Shown: positions 26,359 to 35,878, numbered from the stretch's first letter. The stretch: 64,000 nucleotides of DNA from Olegusella massiliensis (GCF_900078545.1 NZ_FLLS01000002.1:1054001-1118000); one strand, 5' to 3'. Program-made: numbers and translations. Notes: generated by a model from the letters alone, not told the origin.

Positions 26359-27016
26359 AGCGCGCAAAATTCGTCCGAGTCTATTTTCGGAAGAAGGCAA
26401 AATGGGGGTTATGCATATCCCTGGTCATCAAGATCAAAAGCCAGGCGAGGTTTCTCTTGCAGAAATTCGTGCGGTATTGGGTGACTGTCACCTATGTCCT
26501 TTAGGAGAGACTCGCAATCAGCTGGTTTTTGGTGTGGGCAACCCTCATGCACGAGTGATGTTTGTAGGTGAAGCTCCGGGCAAAAATGAGGATCTCAAAG
26601 GGGAACCTTTTGTTGGTGCAGCTGGTCACAACCTTGATGCACTGTTGGGCCTTGCAGGGCTTCGACGTGAGGACATCTATATTGCCAACGTGCTTAAATG
26701 TCGTCCTCCCGGAAATCGTAATCCCCAACCCTCAGAGATTGAGCATTGCTCACCTTTTTTGCGTGAGCAAATTCGCAGTATATGGCCTGATGTTATCGTG
26801 TGCTTGGGCAACTTTGCGGCGCACTTTGTGTTACATACCGATGCAGGTATCATGAGCCTGCGTGGGAAATTTTATCAAGCGGGGCATTTTGCGGTGCTGC
26901 CCGTCTTTCATCCCGCCGCTGCTTTATATCACCGTGAATGGCAGCAATTTTTGGATGATGACTTCCGTATGTTGGGAGCCTGGCTGGCAGAGCATCCGGC
27001 AGGAGGCATAAGGTGA
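26351..27016 (+). CDS. Family 4 uracil-DNA glycosylase
   Basis: A 221-residue iron-sulfur UDG of family 4. The first cysteine pair is CHLC near residue 44, the active-site motif is GEAPG with FVGAAGHNLD after it, and further cysteines lie in KCRPPGNRNP and EHCSPF. The conserved HPAA near the C-terminus completes the site. It removes uracil from DNA in base-excision repair. ATG 26351 is preferred over a TTG at 26339 because GAGAAGG lies just upstream. The stop overlaps the tsaE start (GTGAG region). Confidence 0.9.
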   Translation: MSRARKIRPSLFSEEGKMGVMHIPGHQDQKPGEVSLAEIRAVLGDCHLCPLGETRNQLVFGVGNPHARVMFVGEAPGKNEDLKGEPFVGAAGHNLDALLGLAGLRREDIYIANVLKCRPPGNRNPQPSEIEHCSPFLREQIRSIWPDVIVCLGNFAAHFVLHTDAGIMSLRGKFYQAGHFAVLPVFHPAAALYHREWQQFLDDDFRMLGAWLAEHPAGGIR

Positions 27017-27513
27017 GTAAGCAGCCGATGGAAGAGGGCCTGTGTATAAAAACGCAGTCCACAGAAGAAACTATTGAGTTTGGTCGTACGCTTGGCGCGC
27101 AGTTGGCACCTGGTGATGTGCTGATTTTGACAGGAGATCTTGGCGCCGGTAAGACTCAGCTTACTAAAGGCATTGCGGATGCCTTGGGCGTTGAAGATGA
27201 TGTGACAAGCCCCACCTTTACCATCGAGATGGTCTATGAAGGCAAGGATATGCCGCTGTATCACTTTGACTTGTATCGTTTAGATGATTCTGATCAGCTA
27301 GAAGATACTGGTTTGTTTGATGTGCTTGGTGGCGACGGTGTTTGTGTCATAGAGTGGGGCGAGCAGTTTGCAGATGAGATTGGTGATGAGCGTCTAGATA
27401 TTTATCTTAGTCGCCTAGATGATGAGGTAGAAGCAGGTCAAGAGCCTCCCCGCAAGCTTTGTCTTGTTCCGCGCTGCCCGCGCGCTACTTCGCTTCTTAG
27501 CTGCCTCGCCTAG
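27013..27513 (+). CDS. tsaE: tRNA threonylcarbamoyladenosine biosynthesis ATPase TsaE
   Basis: A 166-residue P-loop protein. Walker A is GDLGAGKTQLTKG near residues 42-54, then VTSPTFTI and the family motif YHFDLYRL with VIEWGEQF. It drives the TsaB-TsaD complex in t6A37 synthesis on ANN-decoding tRNAs. The start is a GTG overlapping the UDG stop by four bases. Its partner proteins are fused in the gene at 27926, on the other side of a 110-bp palindromic element. Confidence 0.93.
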   Translation: MSKQPMEEGLCIKTQSTEETIEFGRTLGAQLAPGDVLILTGDLGAGKTQLTKGIADALGVEDDVTSPTFTIEMVYEGKDMPLYHFDLYRLDDSDQLEDTGLFDVLGGDGVCVIEWGEQFADEIGDERLDIYLSRLDDEVEAGQEPPRKLCLVPRCPRATSLLSCLA

Positions 27514-27610
27514 TTTCTAAATTAGTTGCCCGTGCCGTGGCTCTGCTTCTCTATAGTGGGCACTTTGGTGGTATAAGGTGTTACTTTATATGAGAATTAG
27601 CTTTGTTTAA

Positions 27611-27720
27611 CTCCGTTGCAACCTCAGGTTGCAACGGAGAGCAACTACCTGCGCATTTATTGGTTTATGCAGGTAGATGGGGGTGTGGAAAAAACGTTGC
27701 AACCTGAGGTTGCAACGTTT
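27611..27720. repeat. 110-bp compound palindromic element, copy A
   Basis: Two near-perfect 29-bp palindromes flank a third hairpin. Palindrome 1 is at 27611-27639 (14-bp arms CTCCGTTGCAACCT), the inner stem is CTACCTGC/GCAGGTAG (27645-27652 with 27669-27676), and palindrome 2 is at 27692-27720 (14-bp arms AAACGTTGCAACCT). The geometry is identical to copy B at 43257-43366. It lies in the 412-base gap between tsaE and the TsaBD fusion; I see no gene in the remainder. Confidence 0.85.
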
Positions 27721-27925
27721 GCTGCTGTAAGCGCAGGCAGGGAAAAATCTCGGGACATGCTAGGCGAGAAAGATAAGAGCGAAGAGACCGAAGCCAGAGG
27801 TATGTAATGAGGGTGAAGAGGGGTGTTGAGCAGCGAGGAGGGCTAAACTAAGGAATTTGGGATTGGCAGCGAGGTGGCCCCGTCCAAGGGGTCTTTAGCA
27901 AATAGCTTGATGAGATGAGTAGCGG

Positions 27926-30415
27926 ATGAATGGCACTAACGATATGAATGCAAAGCAGGCCGAGCAGAACGTTCAGTTGGGGAAGCTGGTGCTTGCTCTT
28001 GATACCTCTACGGATATGCTGGCATGTGCAGTGGGTCGTATACAAGGCTCACAGGTTGAGCTACTCGCCTCTTCCGATCACCTATGTCGTCGCAAAGCCA
28101 ATGTTGAGCTTGTGACAAGCTGTGAAGAAACGCTTGCACAAGCAGAACTTTCCATGGAAGACTTGGATGCAGTGCTCGTTGGCCGTGGTCCCGGCTCTTT
28201 TACTGGTGTCCGCATTGGCATTGCTACAGGTAAAGGTATTGCTTGTGGAGCAAACCTACCTCTGTATGGCGCATCTGCCTTGGATTCTGTCGCTTGGTCG
28301 ATGTGGAAGCAGGGCACGCGCGGCAAAATAGCTGTGGCGGCTGATGCCATGCGCGGTGAAGTGTATCCGGGTATTTATGTGCTTGATGAGGCTGGTGCAC
28401 ATCGCACATTTGAAACCGAAACGGTGATGAAAGCGGCTGCCTGCGCGCAGGCGTGGGGCGCCCGTAAAGACCGAGATGAGTTACTGGTGGTTGGCGGTGG
28501 CCTTGTGAAACACCGTGCTGCCTTTGAATTAGCTGGCATGACGCATTTTGCCGCAGAGCAAAACTGGCTACCCACAGGCGAAGGCTTGCTTATGGCAGCT
28601 GCATCTGCTGATGGACGCAGTCGAGCAGGAAACGGAGATCCCGCACTCGTACTCCCTGTTTATACCCGCTTATCTGATGCGGAGGAAAGCGAGCGCCAGC
28701 GCTTGGGCCTTACTCTTCCCGCCTCGGTAAAGCTTACGGGAGTCGATGATGCACTTGCGTCCATTCATCTACAGCTTCGTCCCATGTCAGTTAACGATCT
28801 TGATGCGGTAGTTCGGCTTGAGCAAGATGTTTTCCAAGGTGCAGCCCATACGCCCTGGACGCGTGCAATGTTTTTTGAAGAGCTCTCCCAGCCCAGTCGT
28901 AGTTGGTGGGTAGCTCACGATCGCGGTCAGGTGATTGGTTTTGCAGGTGGTATGCTTGCGGGAGATGATCTTGAGCTACTAGATGTTGTAGTAGAGCAGA
29001 GCCGTCGTAGGCAAGGCATTGCAACACGTTTGATTTCTCGCGTGGCCTACGATGGACAAATGCTTGGTGCTCACTATCTATCCCTTGAGGTCGACTCCAA
29101 GAACACTGCAGGTCAGGCTACCTATGCGGCGCTCGGTATGAGTGAGGAAGGTAGGCGTTCTGCTTACTATGGCAAAGGTCACGATGCGTTGATTTTGCGT
29201 GCTGCTCTGCCGCTAGCTCTAGATGAGAAGCTTGTTGGTACTCGTCCCGAGCCCAAGCCGTCCCTACGTGAATGGCCAGTTCATGTTGCTTCACGCGCTA
29301 CAGAGGCTCAGGCGCGCATCAAAGCGGCAGCTCCGCTTATCTTGTCTATTGAGTCTTCCTGTGATGAGACTGCTATGGCAATCATCAACGGTAAAGGCGA
29401 AATTCTCGCCAATGTTGTGGCAACTCAAATTGACTTCCATGCTCGTTTTGGCGGGGTTGTCCCCGAGATTGCCAGTCGCAAACATACCGAGGCAATTGTA
29501 GGTGTCTACGAAGAAACGCTCGCGCAAGCAGGTGCATTGCTGGGCGTTGGAACGCTGCTACCCTCAGACCTTACGGCTGTCGGCGTTACTGCGGGTCCTG
29601 GACTTGTTGGGGCGCTTGTCGTGGGCGTCGCTTTTGCAAAGGGTCTGTGCATTGGCGCTCATGTGCCCTTGCTGGCGGCACATCATCTCGAAGGCCATCT
29701 TTTTGCTAACCTCTTTGAGACGCCTGATCTTCAGCCACCTTTTGTGGCCAGCTTGGTTTCTGGTGGCAATACCATGTTGGTACATGTGCGCGATTGGGGA
29801 GATTACGAGATTTTAGGTACCACCATTGATGATGCGGTGGGTGAAGCATTTGACAAGGTGGCAAAAGCACTCGGTCTTGGTTATCCCGGTGGTCCTGTGA
29901 TTTCGCGCCTGTCTGCCCAGGGCAACCCCAAGGCGATTCACTTCCCCCGTGCGATGATGCATAGCCATGATTTCCGCTTCTCTCTTTCGGGGCTTAAAAC
30001 CTCTGTCATTACCTATATCGAAGGTGAAAATAAGGCTGGTCGTCCTGTCAACTTGCCAGATCTTGCTGCAAGTTTTGAAGCAGCGGTTATTGATGTGCAA
30101 GTTGCAAAAGCAACAGAAGCAGTGCGTCAGACGGGTGTCAAAGAGTTCTGTGTTGGTGGCGGTGTTGCTGCAAATCCTGGACTGCGCGCGGCTTACAAAA
30201 AAGCCTTTGGCAAGATGGGAGTTCGTGTCACCGTGCCACCAATGGTGGTTTGCGGTGATAACGGCGCTATGATTGCGGCTGTTGCGCTGCGCAATTGGCG
30301 TGCAGGCCTGATGGCTCCTCTTACTTTGGACGCAGATCCAAATGCAAAGATTGATGCATGGACAAGCCCAGAGCCTCCAGTTATTGCGAGCACTTGGCCT
30401 CCGCGCAACAAATGA
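27926..30415 (+). CDS. tsaB-rimI-tsaD: TsaB-RimI-TsaD triple fusion
   Basis: One 829-residue chain joining three enzymes usually made separately. Residues about 20-265 are TsaB (LALDTSTD, GRGPGSFTGVRIG). Residues 280-430 are a GNAT acetyltransferase like RimI (LDVVVEQSRRRQGIATRL, the acetyl-CoA loop). Residues 465-829 are TsaD (SIESSCDETA, HHLEGH metal ligands, SLVSGGNT, GDNGAMIA). With TsaE upstream it makes t6A37 in tRNA; RimI acetylates the N-terminus of ribosomal protein S18. Fusing TsaB to TsaD fixes their dimer in one chain. The ATG at 27926 has only a weak ribosome site, and 27944 is an alternative. Confidence 0.92.
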   Translation: MNGTNDMNAKQAEQNVQLGKLVLALDTSTDMLACAVGRIQGSQVELLASSDHLCRRKANVELVTSCEETLAQAELSMEDLDAVLVGRGPGSFTGVRIGIATGKGIACGANLPLYGASALDSVAWSMWKQGTRGKIAVAADAMRGEVYPGIYVLDEAGAHRTFETETVMKAAACAQAWGARKDRDELLVVGGGLVKHRAAFELAGMTHFAAEQNWLPTGEGLLMAAASADGRSRAGNGDPALVLPVYTRLSDAEESERQRLGLTLPASVKLTGVDDALASIHLQLRPMSVNDLDAVVRLEQDVFQGAAHTPWTRAMFFEELSQPSRSWWVAHDRGQVIGFAGGMLAGDDLELLDVVVEQSRRRQGIATRLISRVAYDGQMLGAHYLSLEVDSKNTAGQATYAALGMSEEGRRSAYYGKGHDALILRAALPLALDEKLVGTRPEPKPSLREWPVHVASRATEAQARIKAAAPLILSIESSCDETAMAIINGKGEILANVVATQIDFHARFGGVVPEIASRKHTEAIVGVYEETLAQAGALLGVGTLLPSDLTAVGVTAGPGLVGALVVGVAFAKGLCIGAHVPLLAAHHLEGHLFANLFETPDLQPPFVASLVSGGNTMLVHVRDWGDYEILGTTIDDAVGEAFDKVAKALGLGYPGGPVISRLSAQGNPKAIHFPRAMMHSHDFRFSLSGLKTSVITYIEGENKAGRPVNLPDLAASFEAAVIDVQVAKATEAVRQTGVKEFCVGGGVAANPGLRAAYKKAFGKMGVRVTVPPMVVCGDNGAMIAAVALRNWRAGLMAPLTLDADPNAKIDAWTSPEPPVIASTWPPRNK

Positions 30416-30555
30416 GAGAAGTAGTCGCCATAAACAGGAATGGTCGCCATAAATACGCAGAGCGGAAAGTAACAGAATTTATCGCGAAAGTTTCATATAC
30501 GTGTGAGATGACGACTGCGCAAGTGCTAGGCATCTGGTAGAATCAGCCGAGTCAC

Positions 30556-30629
30556 TGGGGTATCGTCCAATGGCAGGACAACGGTTTTTGGTGCCGTGAA
30601 TGGGGGTTCGAATCCCTCTGCCCCAGCCA
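30556..30629 (+). tRNA. tRNA-Gln (anticodon TTG)
   Basis: The acceptor arms TGGGGTA and TGCCCCA pair, the T-loop GGTTCGAATCC is present, and the anticodon stem ACGGT/GCCGT holds loop TTTTGGT with anticodon TTG. CCA is encoded (30627-30629). Confidence 0.95.
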
Positions 30630-30821
30630 CTTTTTATTGCGCTTGTGTATGCGCAGCAAAATCTTGTATCAAAAGCTAATTCTTTTATTCTTGTGGTCGC
30701 ATTTTGCAGGAATGTTTTGCCGCCCACATGGTAGTCTCTACGCTATAGTAATTTAAAAGAGAAGTTAGCTTGTTCAACTTCGCTTTAAGGATCTGCAAAC
30801 CCCATACGGGAGGGTCTTGGC

Positions 30822-31817
30822 ATGCCAACAACCGCGATTGTACTCGCCGCTGGCGAGGGAACGCGAATGAAGTCTGCCCATTCCAAAGTTGCCCACAAGC
30901 TCCTCGACAGACCCCTGGTCTGGTGGTCTGTGCGTGTGGCGCGTCAAGCTGGAGCTGATCGCATCGTGGTCGTTGTGGGAAGTCACAGCCAAGAAGTACG
31001 CGATTGTCTCGATGGTGAAGATGTGATTTTTGTCGAGCAAGCAGAACGTCTCGGCACTGGTCACGCTGTCCGCTGTGTACGTGATGCGCTTGGTAGCTTT
31101 GATGGTCCGGTCGTAGTTTTATCTGGTGATTCTCCGCTGTTGCGCACTGAAACCATCGTTTCTCTTATTGAACGCACAAAATCGGAGCATAACGCTTGTA
31201 CGGTACTTACGATGACGCCTCCTGACCCTACGGGGTATGGACGTATTGTCTTTGATGAGACTGGCAAAGTTCAGGCAATTATTGAGCATAAAGATTGCAC
31301 CCCTGAGCAGCGCCAGAGTTTGTCTGAATGCAACTCAAGCATTTACTGCTTCTGTGGAGGCAGGCTTACGGTCAACATTGACAAAATTGGCAACCATAAT
31401 GTCCAGCATGAGTATTACCTCACAGACATGGTGGGTATTTATGTGGATATGGGTGAGCCCGTTGCCTCTGTGCATGTTGATGATTACGCTGAGCTGCTGG
31501 GCGTGAACAGTCGCGTACAGTTGGCTGAGGCAAATAAAGCCATGCAGTTGCGCATCAACCATGCACTGATGGCCGAAGGTGTTTCGATGCTTGATCCTGC
31601 GCTTGTCTGGGTGGGCCCTGAAGTGAGTATTGGACGTGACACCACTTTGATGCCTCTTACGATGCTCTGGGGTACTACGCAGATTGGCAAAGATTGTCTT
31701 ATTGGTCCTCATACGCGCCTTACAGACGTGCAGGTAGGTGATGGTTATATTCTTGAGGATTTAGTTGCCAAAGAAATTAACATTGAGGATGAACTTGATG
31801 CTGCACAGCCTTCCTAA
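30822..31817 (+). CDS. glmU: GlmU, C-terminally truncated: UDP-GlcNAc pyrophosphorylase domain
   Basis: A 331-residue protein against about 450-460 for standard GlmU. Residues 1-230 are a complete uridyltransferase domain (VLAAGEGTRMKS, RLGTGHAVR, LSGDSPLL, GYGRI, NSSIY). The left-handed beta-helix that carries acetyltransferase activity is cut to a few coils (VWVGPEVSIG, TQIGKDCLIG), and the region with the catalytic His and acetyl-CoA site is missing. After the stop there is no further coding match in any frame, so this is not a simple frameshift. It should still make UDP-GlcNAc from GlcNAc-1-P. GGGAGGG precedes the ATG. Confidence 0.87.
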   Translation: MPTTAIVLAAGEGTRMKSAHSKVAHKLLDRPLVWWSVRVARQAGADRIVVVVGSHSQEVRDCLDGEDVIFVEQAERLGTGHAVRCVRDALGSFDGPVVVLSGDSPLLRTETIVSLIERTKSEHNACTVLTMTPPDPTGYGRIVFDETGKVQAIIEHKDCTPEQRQSLSECNSSIYCFCGGRLTVNIDKIGNHNVQHEYYLTDMVGIYVDMGEPVASVHVDDYAELLGVNSRVQLAEANKAMQLRINHALMAEGVSMLDPALVWVGPEVSIGRDTTLMPLTMLWGTTQIGKDCLIGPHTRLTDVQVGDGYILEDLVAKEINIEDELDAAQPS

Positions 31818-31944
31818 GCACATGTTTTACTTTTAGCTATCCAGGTGTATAGACACCTTGATAAGCAGTTTGTTTGCTGTATTGTTCAAATATTACAAAG
31901 AGTCGTAGTGCCAGCCACGCAGTCCCATCAAGGAGGACAAGTAC

Positions 31945-32952
31945 ATGTACGAAGATCTATGCGCCCCTATGTTTGCAACCAAGGAAATAAAGCTTTTTAC
32001 CTGCAGCGGCAACAAGGAGCTCTCGCAGGAGATTGCCGACATCTTGCACCTTGAGGTTTCTGGTCTCAAGCTCGAAAAGTTTGCCAATGGCGAGATATAT
32101 GCTCGTTTTGATGAGTCTGTTCGTGGTGACGAGGTTTTTCTTATCCAATCTATTGCAGGTAAAAATGTTAATGACCTGCTGTTGGAGCTGCTCATTGCAA
32201 CTGACGCAGCCCATCGCGCATCTGCTGCAAGTGTGACAGCTGTCATTCCTCACTATGCCTATGCTCGTCAGGATCGTAAAGCTGCTTCTCGCGAGCCAAT
32301 TACTGCTCGCCTTGTTGCCAACCTGCTTGAAACCGCGGGCGTTGATCGTGTTATTACTCTTGATTTGCACCAAGGCCAGATTCAGGGGTTTTTTGATATT
32401 CCTGTCACCCACCTTACCGCCCTTGATCTCTTTGGCAAGTACTATGCCGAGATGGGCGAGGAAAAGGGTTGGGATTGGAAAAACGTTGTCGTTGTTTCTC
32501 CTGATGTGGGTCGTGCTAAAGCTGCTAAAAAGCTCTCCGATATGCTGGGCTGCTCGCTTGCTATTGCTCACAAGGGCCGCCCTCGTCACAATGTTTCCGA
32601 GGTCATGGCTATCATTGGTGATATTCAAGGTAAGACCTGCATCATCAACGACGATATGATTGATACCGCAGGTACACTTTGCGGCTCGGTGAGGGAGCTT
32701 AAGAAGAAGGGCGCAGGCGACATTTATGTCTGCGCTACACATGGTGTTTTTTCTGGTCCCGCTATCGAGCGCCTTGAAGATGTGCCTATTGAAGAGTGCT
32801 GCGTTACCAATGCGATTCCTTGCGAGCATGCAAATAAGGAAGGCTCCAAGATCAAGACTGTCTCAGTGGCAAACGAGCTTGCTGAAGCAATTTATAAGGT
32901 ATATACCAACCAGCCGACCTCTACAATTTTTGGTGGCGGCGGCGAGCTATAG
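31945..32952 (+). CDS. prs: Ribose-phosphate pyrophosphokinase
   Basis: A 335-residue PRPP synthetase. YARQDRK (ATP loop), DLHQGQIQGFFDIPV (metal-binding flag region), VVSPDVGRAKAA and the PRPP loop DDMIDTAGT are all present. It makes PRPP for nucleotides, histidine and tryptophan. AAGGAGG lies before the ATG. glmU-prs-pth is a familiar actinobacterial and Gram-positive order. Confidence 0.96.
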   Translation: MYEDLCAPMFATKEIKLFTCSGNKELSQEIADILHLEVSGLKLEKFANGEIYARFDESVRGDEVFLIQSIAGKNVNDLLLELLIATDAAHRASAASVTAVIPHYAYARQDRKAASREPITARLVANLLETAGVDRVITLDLHQGQIQGFFDIPVTHLTALDLFGKYYAEMGEEKGWDWKNVVVVSPDVGRAKAAKKLSDMLGCSLAIAHKGRPRHNVSEVMAIIGDIQGKTCIINDDMIDTAGTLCGSVRELKKKGAGDIYVCATHGVFSGPAIERLEDVPIEECCVTNAIPCEHANKEGSKIKTVSVANELAEAIYKVYTNQPTSTIFGGGGEL

Positions 32953-32961
32953 GACGTTTTC

Positions 32962-33546
32962 ATGCCCTCTGTTCCAAAAACAATTCGCATAGTCTGTGGT
33001 CTGGGCAATCCTGGTGCAGACTATGCGTTTACTCGTCATAGCATTGGCTTTGCTGTAGTTGACCGTTTGGCGGATGACTACGGTGTTCGCTATTGGAAAA
33101 GCGAAGCGGGATGTATGGTCGCGCGAATCACGGTGACGGATGTTTTTGGTGAAACGCGCGAAGTGCTGCTTGCCAAGCCACAGGATTTTATGAATACCAG
33201 TGGCGGGCCTCTTTCCAAACTTGCACGCTTACATCATGTGAGTCCAGCGGAGTTGCTGGTAGTGCACGATGAGGTCGATTTAGCGGCAGGTACGGTTGCC
33301 GCCAAGTGGGGTGGAGGCCTTAACGCACACAATGGCCTGCGTTCAATTGCTGACAAGCTGGGCACACGTGATTTTGGTCGCCTGCGCTGTGGCATCGGAC
33401 GTCCTCCTGGAAAGATGGATGTGGCAACGTATGTGTTGCGTCAGCTCAAAGGTACTCAGTTAGAAGAGTTTGAGATGCTTGCCTCTGATGGTGCCGCCTG
33501 CGTAGAGCGTTGCTTGAAAGAAGGATTCGCTCAGGTAGCAAAATAG
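32962..33546 (+). CDS. pth: Peptidyl-tRNA hydrolase
   Basis: A 194-residue Pth. VCGLGNPGADY, the catalytic His in TRHSIGF (Ser replaces the more usual Asn), KPQDFMNTSGG, VVHDEVDL and GGGLNAHNGL mark the active site. It releases peptides from tRNA after drop-off. It sits close behind prs and ends at a convergent LacI gene with only 46 bases between. Confidence 0.95.
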   Translation: MPSVPKTIRIVCGLGNPGADYAFTRHSIGFAVVDRLADDYGVRYWKSEAGCMVARITVTDVFGETREVLLAKPQDFMNTSGGPLSKLARLHHVSPAELLVVHDEVDLAAGTVAAKWGGGLNAHNGLRSIADKLGTRDFGRLRCGIGRPPGKMDVATYVLRQLKGTQLEEFEMLASDGAACVERCLKEGFAQVAK

Positions 33547-33592
33547 CGTGTCTTGCTTACAGGTAGTTGGGACTGGTAAGAGGGCTTAATTT

Positions 33593-34606
33593 TTACCTGC
33601 ACATGTGGGCTGTGGACTCACGAGAGATGAGTTCGGTTTGTAGGAGCATGGATGACACGCCCGATGATGTGCCACGAAGTCTTTCCAGCATTAAAGTGCA
33701 AGCTGAATATCCCATTTGATAGCGTGGCTGAGCAATGGTAGTGATAGACGGCGTGAGCATCATTGACGACTCAATATTGTCAAAGCCAACTACAGAAAGT
33801 TCTTCAGGGATTTTGATACCCATTTTGAGTGATGCACGAATAACAGCAGCTGCATATACATCAGAGCAGGTAAAGATGCCGTCAGGAATTTCATCCAAAC
33901 CAAAAAGATGACTTGCTGCCGAATATGCAAGTGCATAACTATTGTCAGGGAGCTGCATGGTGTACTCGGGGCGGAGTTGCAGTCCATGCTCTTCGAGTGC
34001 CTCGACAAAACCTCGATAACGCTCGCGTGTGTATTTGTATGTCTCGGGCCCCCTCATGATTGCTAGTCGTGTGCATCCACAGCTTACAAGACAATCGACT
34101 GCTGTTTTTGCGGCCATTCGGTCATCGATACTGATGAATGGCAAATCTGCTGCAGGAGTGTATTCAGCACACTGCACCACAGGAAATTTCTTGTCGAGTT
34201 CGACAAGAAATTCCGCATCAGTAGGGCATAACATGATGACCCCTGATGCGTTGCAAGCCTCTAATGCCGCTATAAAGCGCTCAAAGCTACCTCTAGCGGG
34301 GGCTTCATAGCGGACAAGAATTTCGCTTCCTGCCATACGCGCGGCATCTTGGGCACCATGAACAATCTCACTATAAAAGGGATTATCAAACCAAGGTATG
34401 CACATAACAATAGGCCCGCGCAGTGTACGAGTAACACCACGTGTTGGAACTTCGTAGCTGTAGCCGAGACGTGCCATGGCAGCATGAACGTTACGTGCTG
34501 TTGCAGGGTCGACAATATCAGGGTGATGCATAACACGAGAGACGGTCGCTGGGGATACTTGAGCCTCTTTTGCCAACTGTGAGACTGTTACTTTTTTTGC
34601 TGCCAT
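33593..34606 (-). CDS. LacI-family transcriptional regulator
   Basis: A 337-residue regulator. The helix-turn-helix reads TVSQLAKEAQVSPATVSRVMHH and is followed by a hinge with AMARLGYSY and a ribose-binding-type sensor domain (MCIPWFDNPFYSEIVHGAQDAA, LSVVGFDN). It is divergent from the dehydrogenase-isomerase-ABC operon, which it very likely controls through the sugar imported by that operon. The start is an ATG behind AAGGA. Confidence 0.92.
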   Translation of the reverse strand: MAAKKVTVSQLAKEAQVSPATVSRVMHHPDIVDPATARNVHAAMARLGYSYEVPTRGVTRTLRGPIVMCIPWFDNPFYSEIVHGAQDAARMAGSEILVRYEAPARGSFERFIAALEACNASGVIMLCPTDAEFLVELDKKFPVVQCAEYTPAADLPFISIDDRMAAKTAVDCLVSCGCTRLAIMRGPETYKYTRERYRGFVEALEEHGLQLRPEYTMQLPDNSYALAYSAASHLFGLDEIPDGIFTCSDVYAAAVIRASLKMGIKIPEELSVVGFDNIESSMMLTPSITTIAQPRYQMGYSACTLMLERLRGTSSGVSSMLLQTELISRESTAHMCR

Positions 34607-34659
34607 GACGGATTCCTTCGCCTGAACAGATGAGCTGATAAATTTTCAGCACCTATCTT

Positions 34660-34822
34660 TACATAAGAGGAACTCAAAATTACTCAGAATCTTTCATTTA
34701 GATGAAAATCATGAAAATTTACCATTAGCAGTAAAAAATTAGCCGTCTAACGATGAAAACGTGAAAAGTAATGAAAAGATATTCAAGATAAATGAAACAA
34801 AATGCTCATTATTTCATGAAAT
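34660..34822 (+). promoter_or_regulatory. LacI operator candidate and AT-rich divergent promoter region
   Basis: The AT-rich gap holds many TGAAAA words and a perfect 12-bp palindrome ATTTCATGAAAT at 34811-34822, just upstream of the dehydrogenase start. Its symmetry and position suit a LacI-family operator. Related half sites (ATGAAAA) recur from about 34695 to 34795. Confidence 0.4.
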
Positions 34823-34846
34823 ACATTCATGCGGATGGGAGAGCTT

Positions 34847-35878
34847 ATGCTGAAGGCAGGGGTTATAGGATGCGGACGTATCGCTCAAACTCGTCATCTA
34901 CCCGAATATGCCGCCCGTAAAGATGCCGAGGTATTGGGTGTATTTGATCAAAATTCCACCCGTGCAGCAGAGGTGGCCAAGCAATTTGGTGCTCAGGCAT
35001 ATTCCAGTGCAGAAGAGCTCATTGCAGATGATCAGATTGATGCTGTAAGTATTTGCACTGCCAATGAAACGCATGCAGAGCTTGCAATTGCAGCCCTTCG
35101 TGCGGGCAAACATGTTCTTTGTGAAAAACCCATGGGTACCACCTTGGAAGAGTGCGAAGCTATGGCAGCGGCTGCACGTGAAACTGGCAATCAGCTGATG
35201 ATTGATCAAAACCAACGTATTGCTGCGGCTCATTGCCGTGCTCGACAGTTGATTGCTGAAGGTCGCATTGGAAAGCCGTTGAGCTTTTCTACAACTTTCG
35301 CTCATGGTGGCCCCGAAACTTGGAGTGTTACACCCGGCACTACGAGCTGGTTTTTTGATAAGAAGCGCGCATCTCTTGGTGCGATGGCGGACCTCGGTGT
35401 GCACAAGACCGATTTGATTCAGTATCTACTTGGCAGTACGGTAGTCGAGGTCAGTGCAAAGATTGCCACACTTGACAAGCGTACTCCCGATGGCGAGCTT
35501 GTGAGTGTTGATGACAATGCCCTGTGCATCTATTGCATGAGTGATGGTGTAATTGGCACTATGCGTGCTAGCTGGACCAACTATGGCCCTGAAGACAACT
35601 CGACGATTATTTACGGTGATGCAGGCGTCATGCATCTGTATGACGATCCCACGCATTCAATCGTGATTGATTTGCGCGATGGCACGCGCGAGCTATATGA
35701 CCTTGATGTTATTCAAACCAATGACAATCAAACCTCTTCGGGCATTATTGATGCCTTTGTCGAAGGCATCAAAGATGGCACAGGTCCTCTTATTTCTGCA
35801 GAGAGCGTATTGCCCGCAATGAGGGCAGTATTTGCTGCAGTTGAATCTGACCGTCTTGGTAAGGCCATTCGGATTTAA
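34847..35878 (+). CDS. Gfo/Idh/MocA-family oxidoreductase
   Basis: A 343-residue NAD(P)-dependent sugar dehydrogenase. The nucleotide loop is GVIGCGRIAQTRHLPEY, and the family motif CEKPMGTTLEECEAM, with the catalytic Lys, is clear. The C-terminal substrate domain is complete. I use the ATG at 34847 behind GGGAGAG; the ATG at 34829 lacks such a site. It probably oxidises or reduces a sugar or cyclitol delivered by the downstream ABC transporter, with the isomerase-like protein acting next. The actual substrate cannot be read from sequence. Confidence 0.88.
   Translation: MLKAGVIGCGRIAQTRHLPEYAARKDAEVLGVFDQNSTRAAEVAKQFGAQAYSSAEELIADDQIDAVSICTANETHAELAIAALRAGKHVLCEKPMGTTLEECEAMAAAARETGNQLMIDQNQRIAAAHCRARQLIAEGRIGKPLSFSTTFAHGGPETWSVTPGTTSWFFDKKRASLGAMADLGVHKTDLIQYLLGSTVVEVSAKIATLDKRTPDGELVSVDDNALCIYCMSDGVIGTMRASWTNYGPEDNSTIIYGDAGVMHLYDDPTHSIVIDLRDGTRELYDLDVIQTNDNQTSSGIIDAFVEGIKDGTGPLISAESVLPAMRAVFAAVESDRLGKAIRI

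Noticed and set aside
27616-27807. 63-residue frame over the 110-bp element
   Set aside because: The frame is produced by the palindromic repeat and has no start signal or domain.
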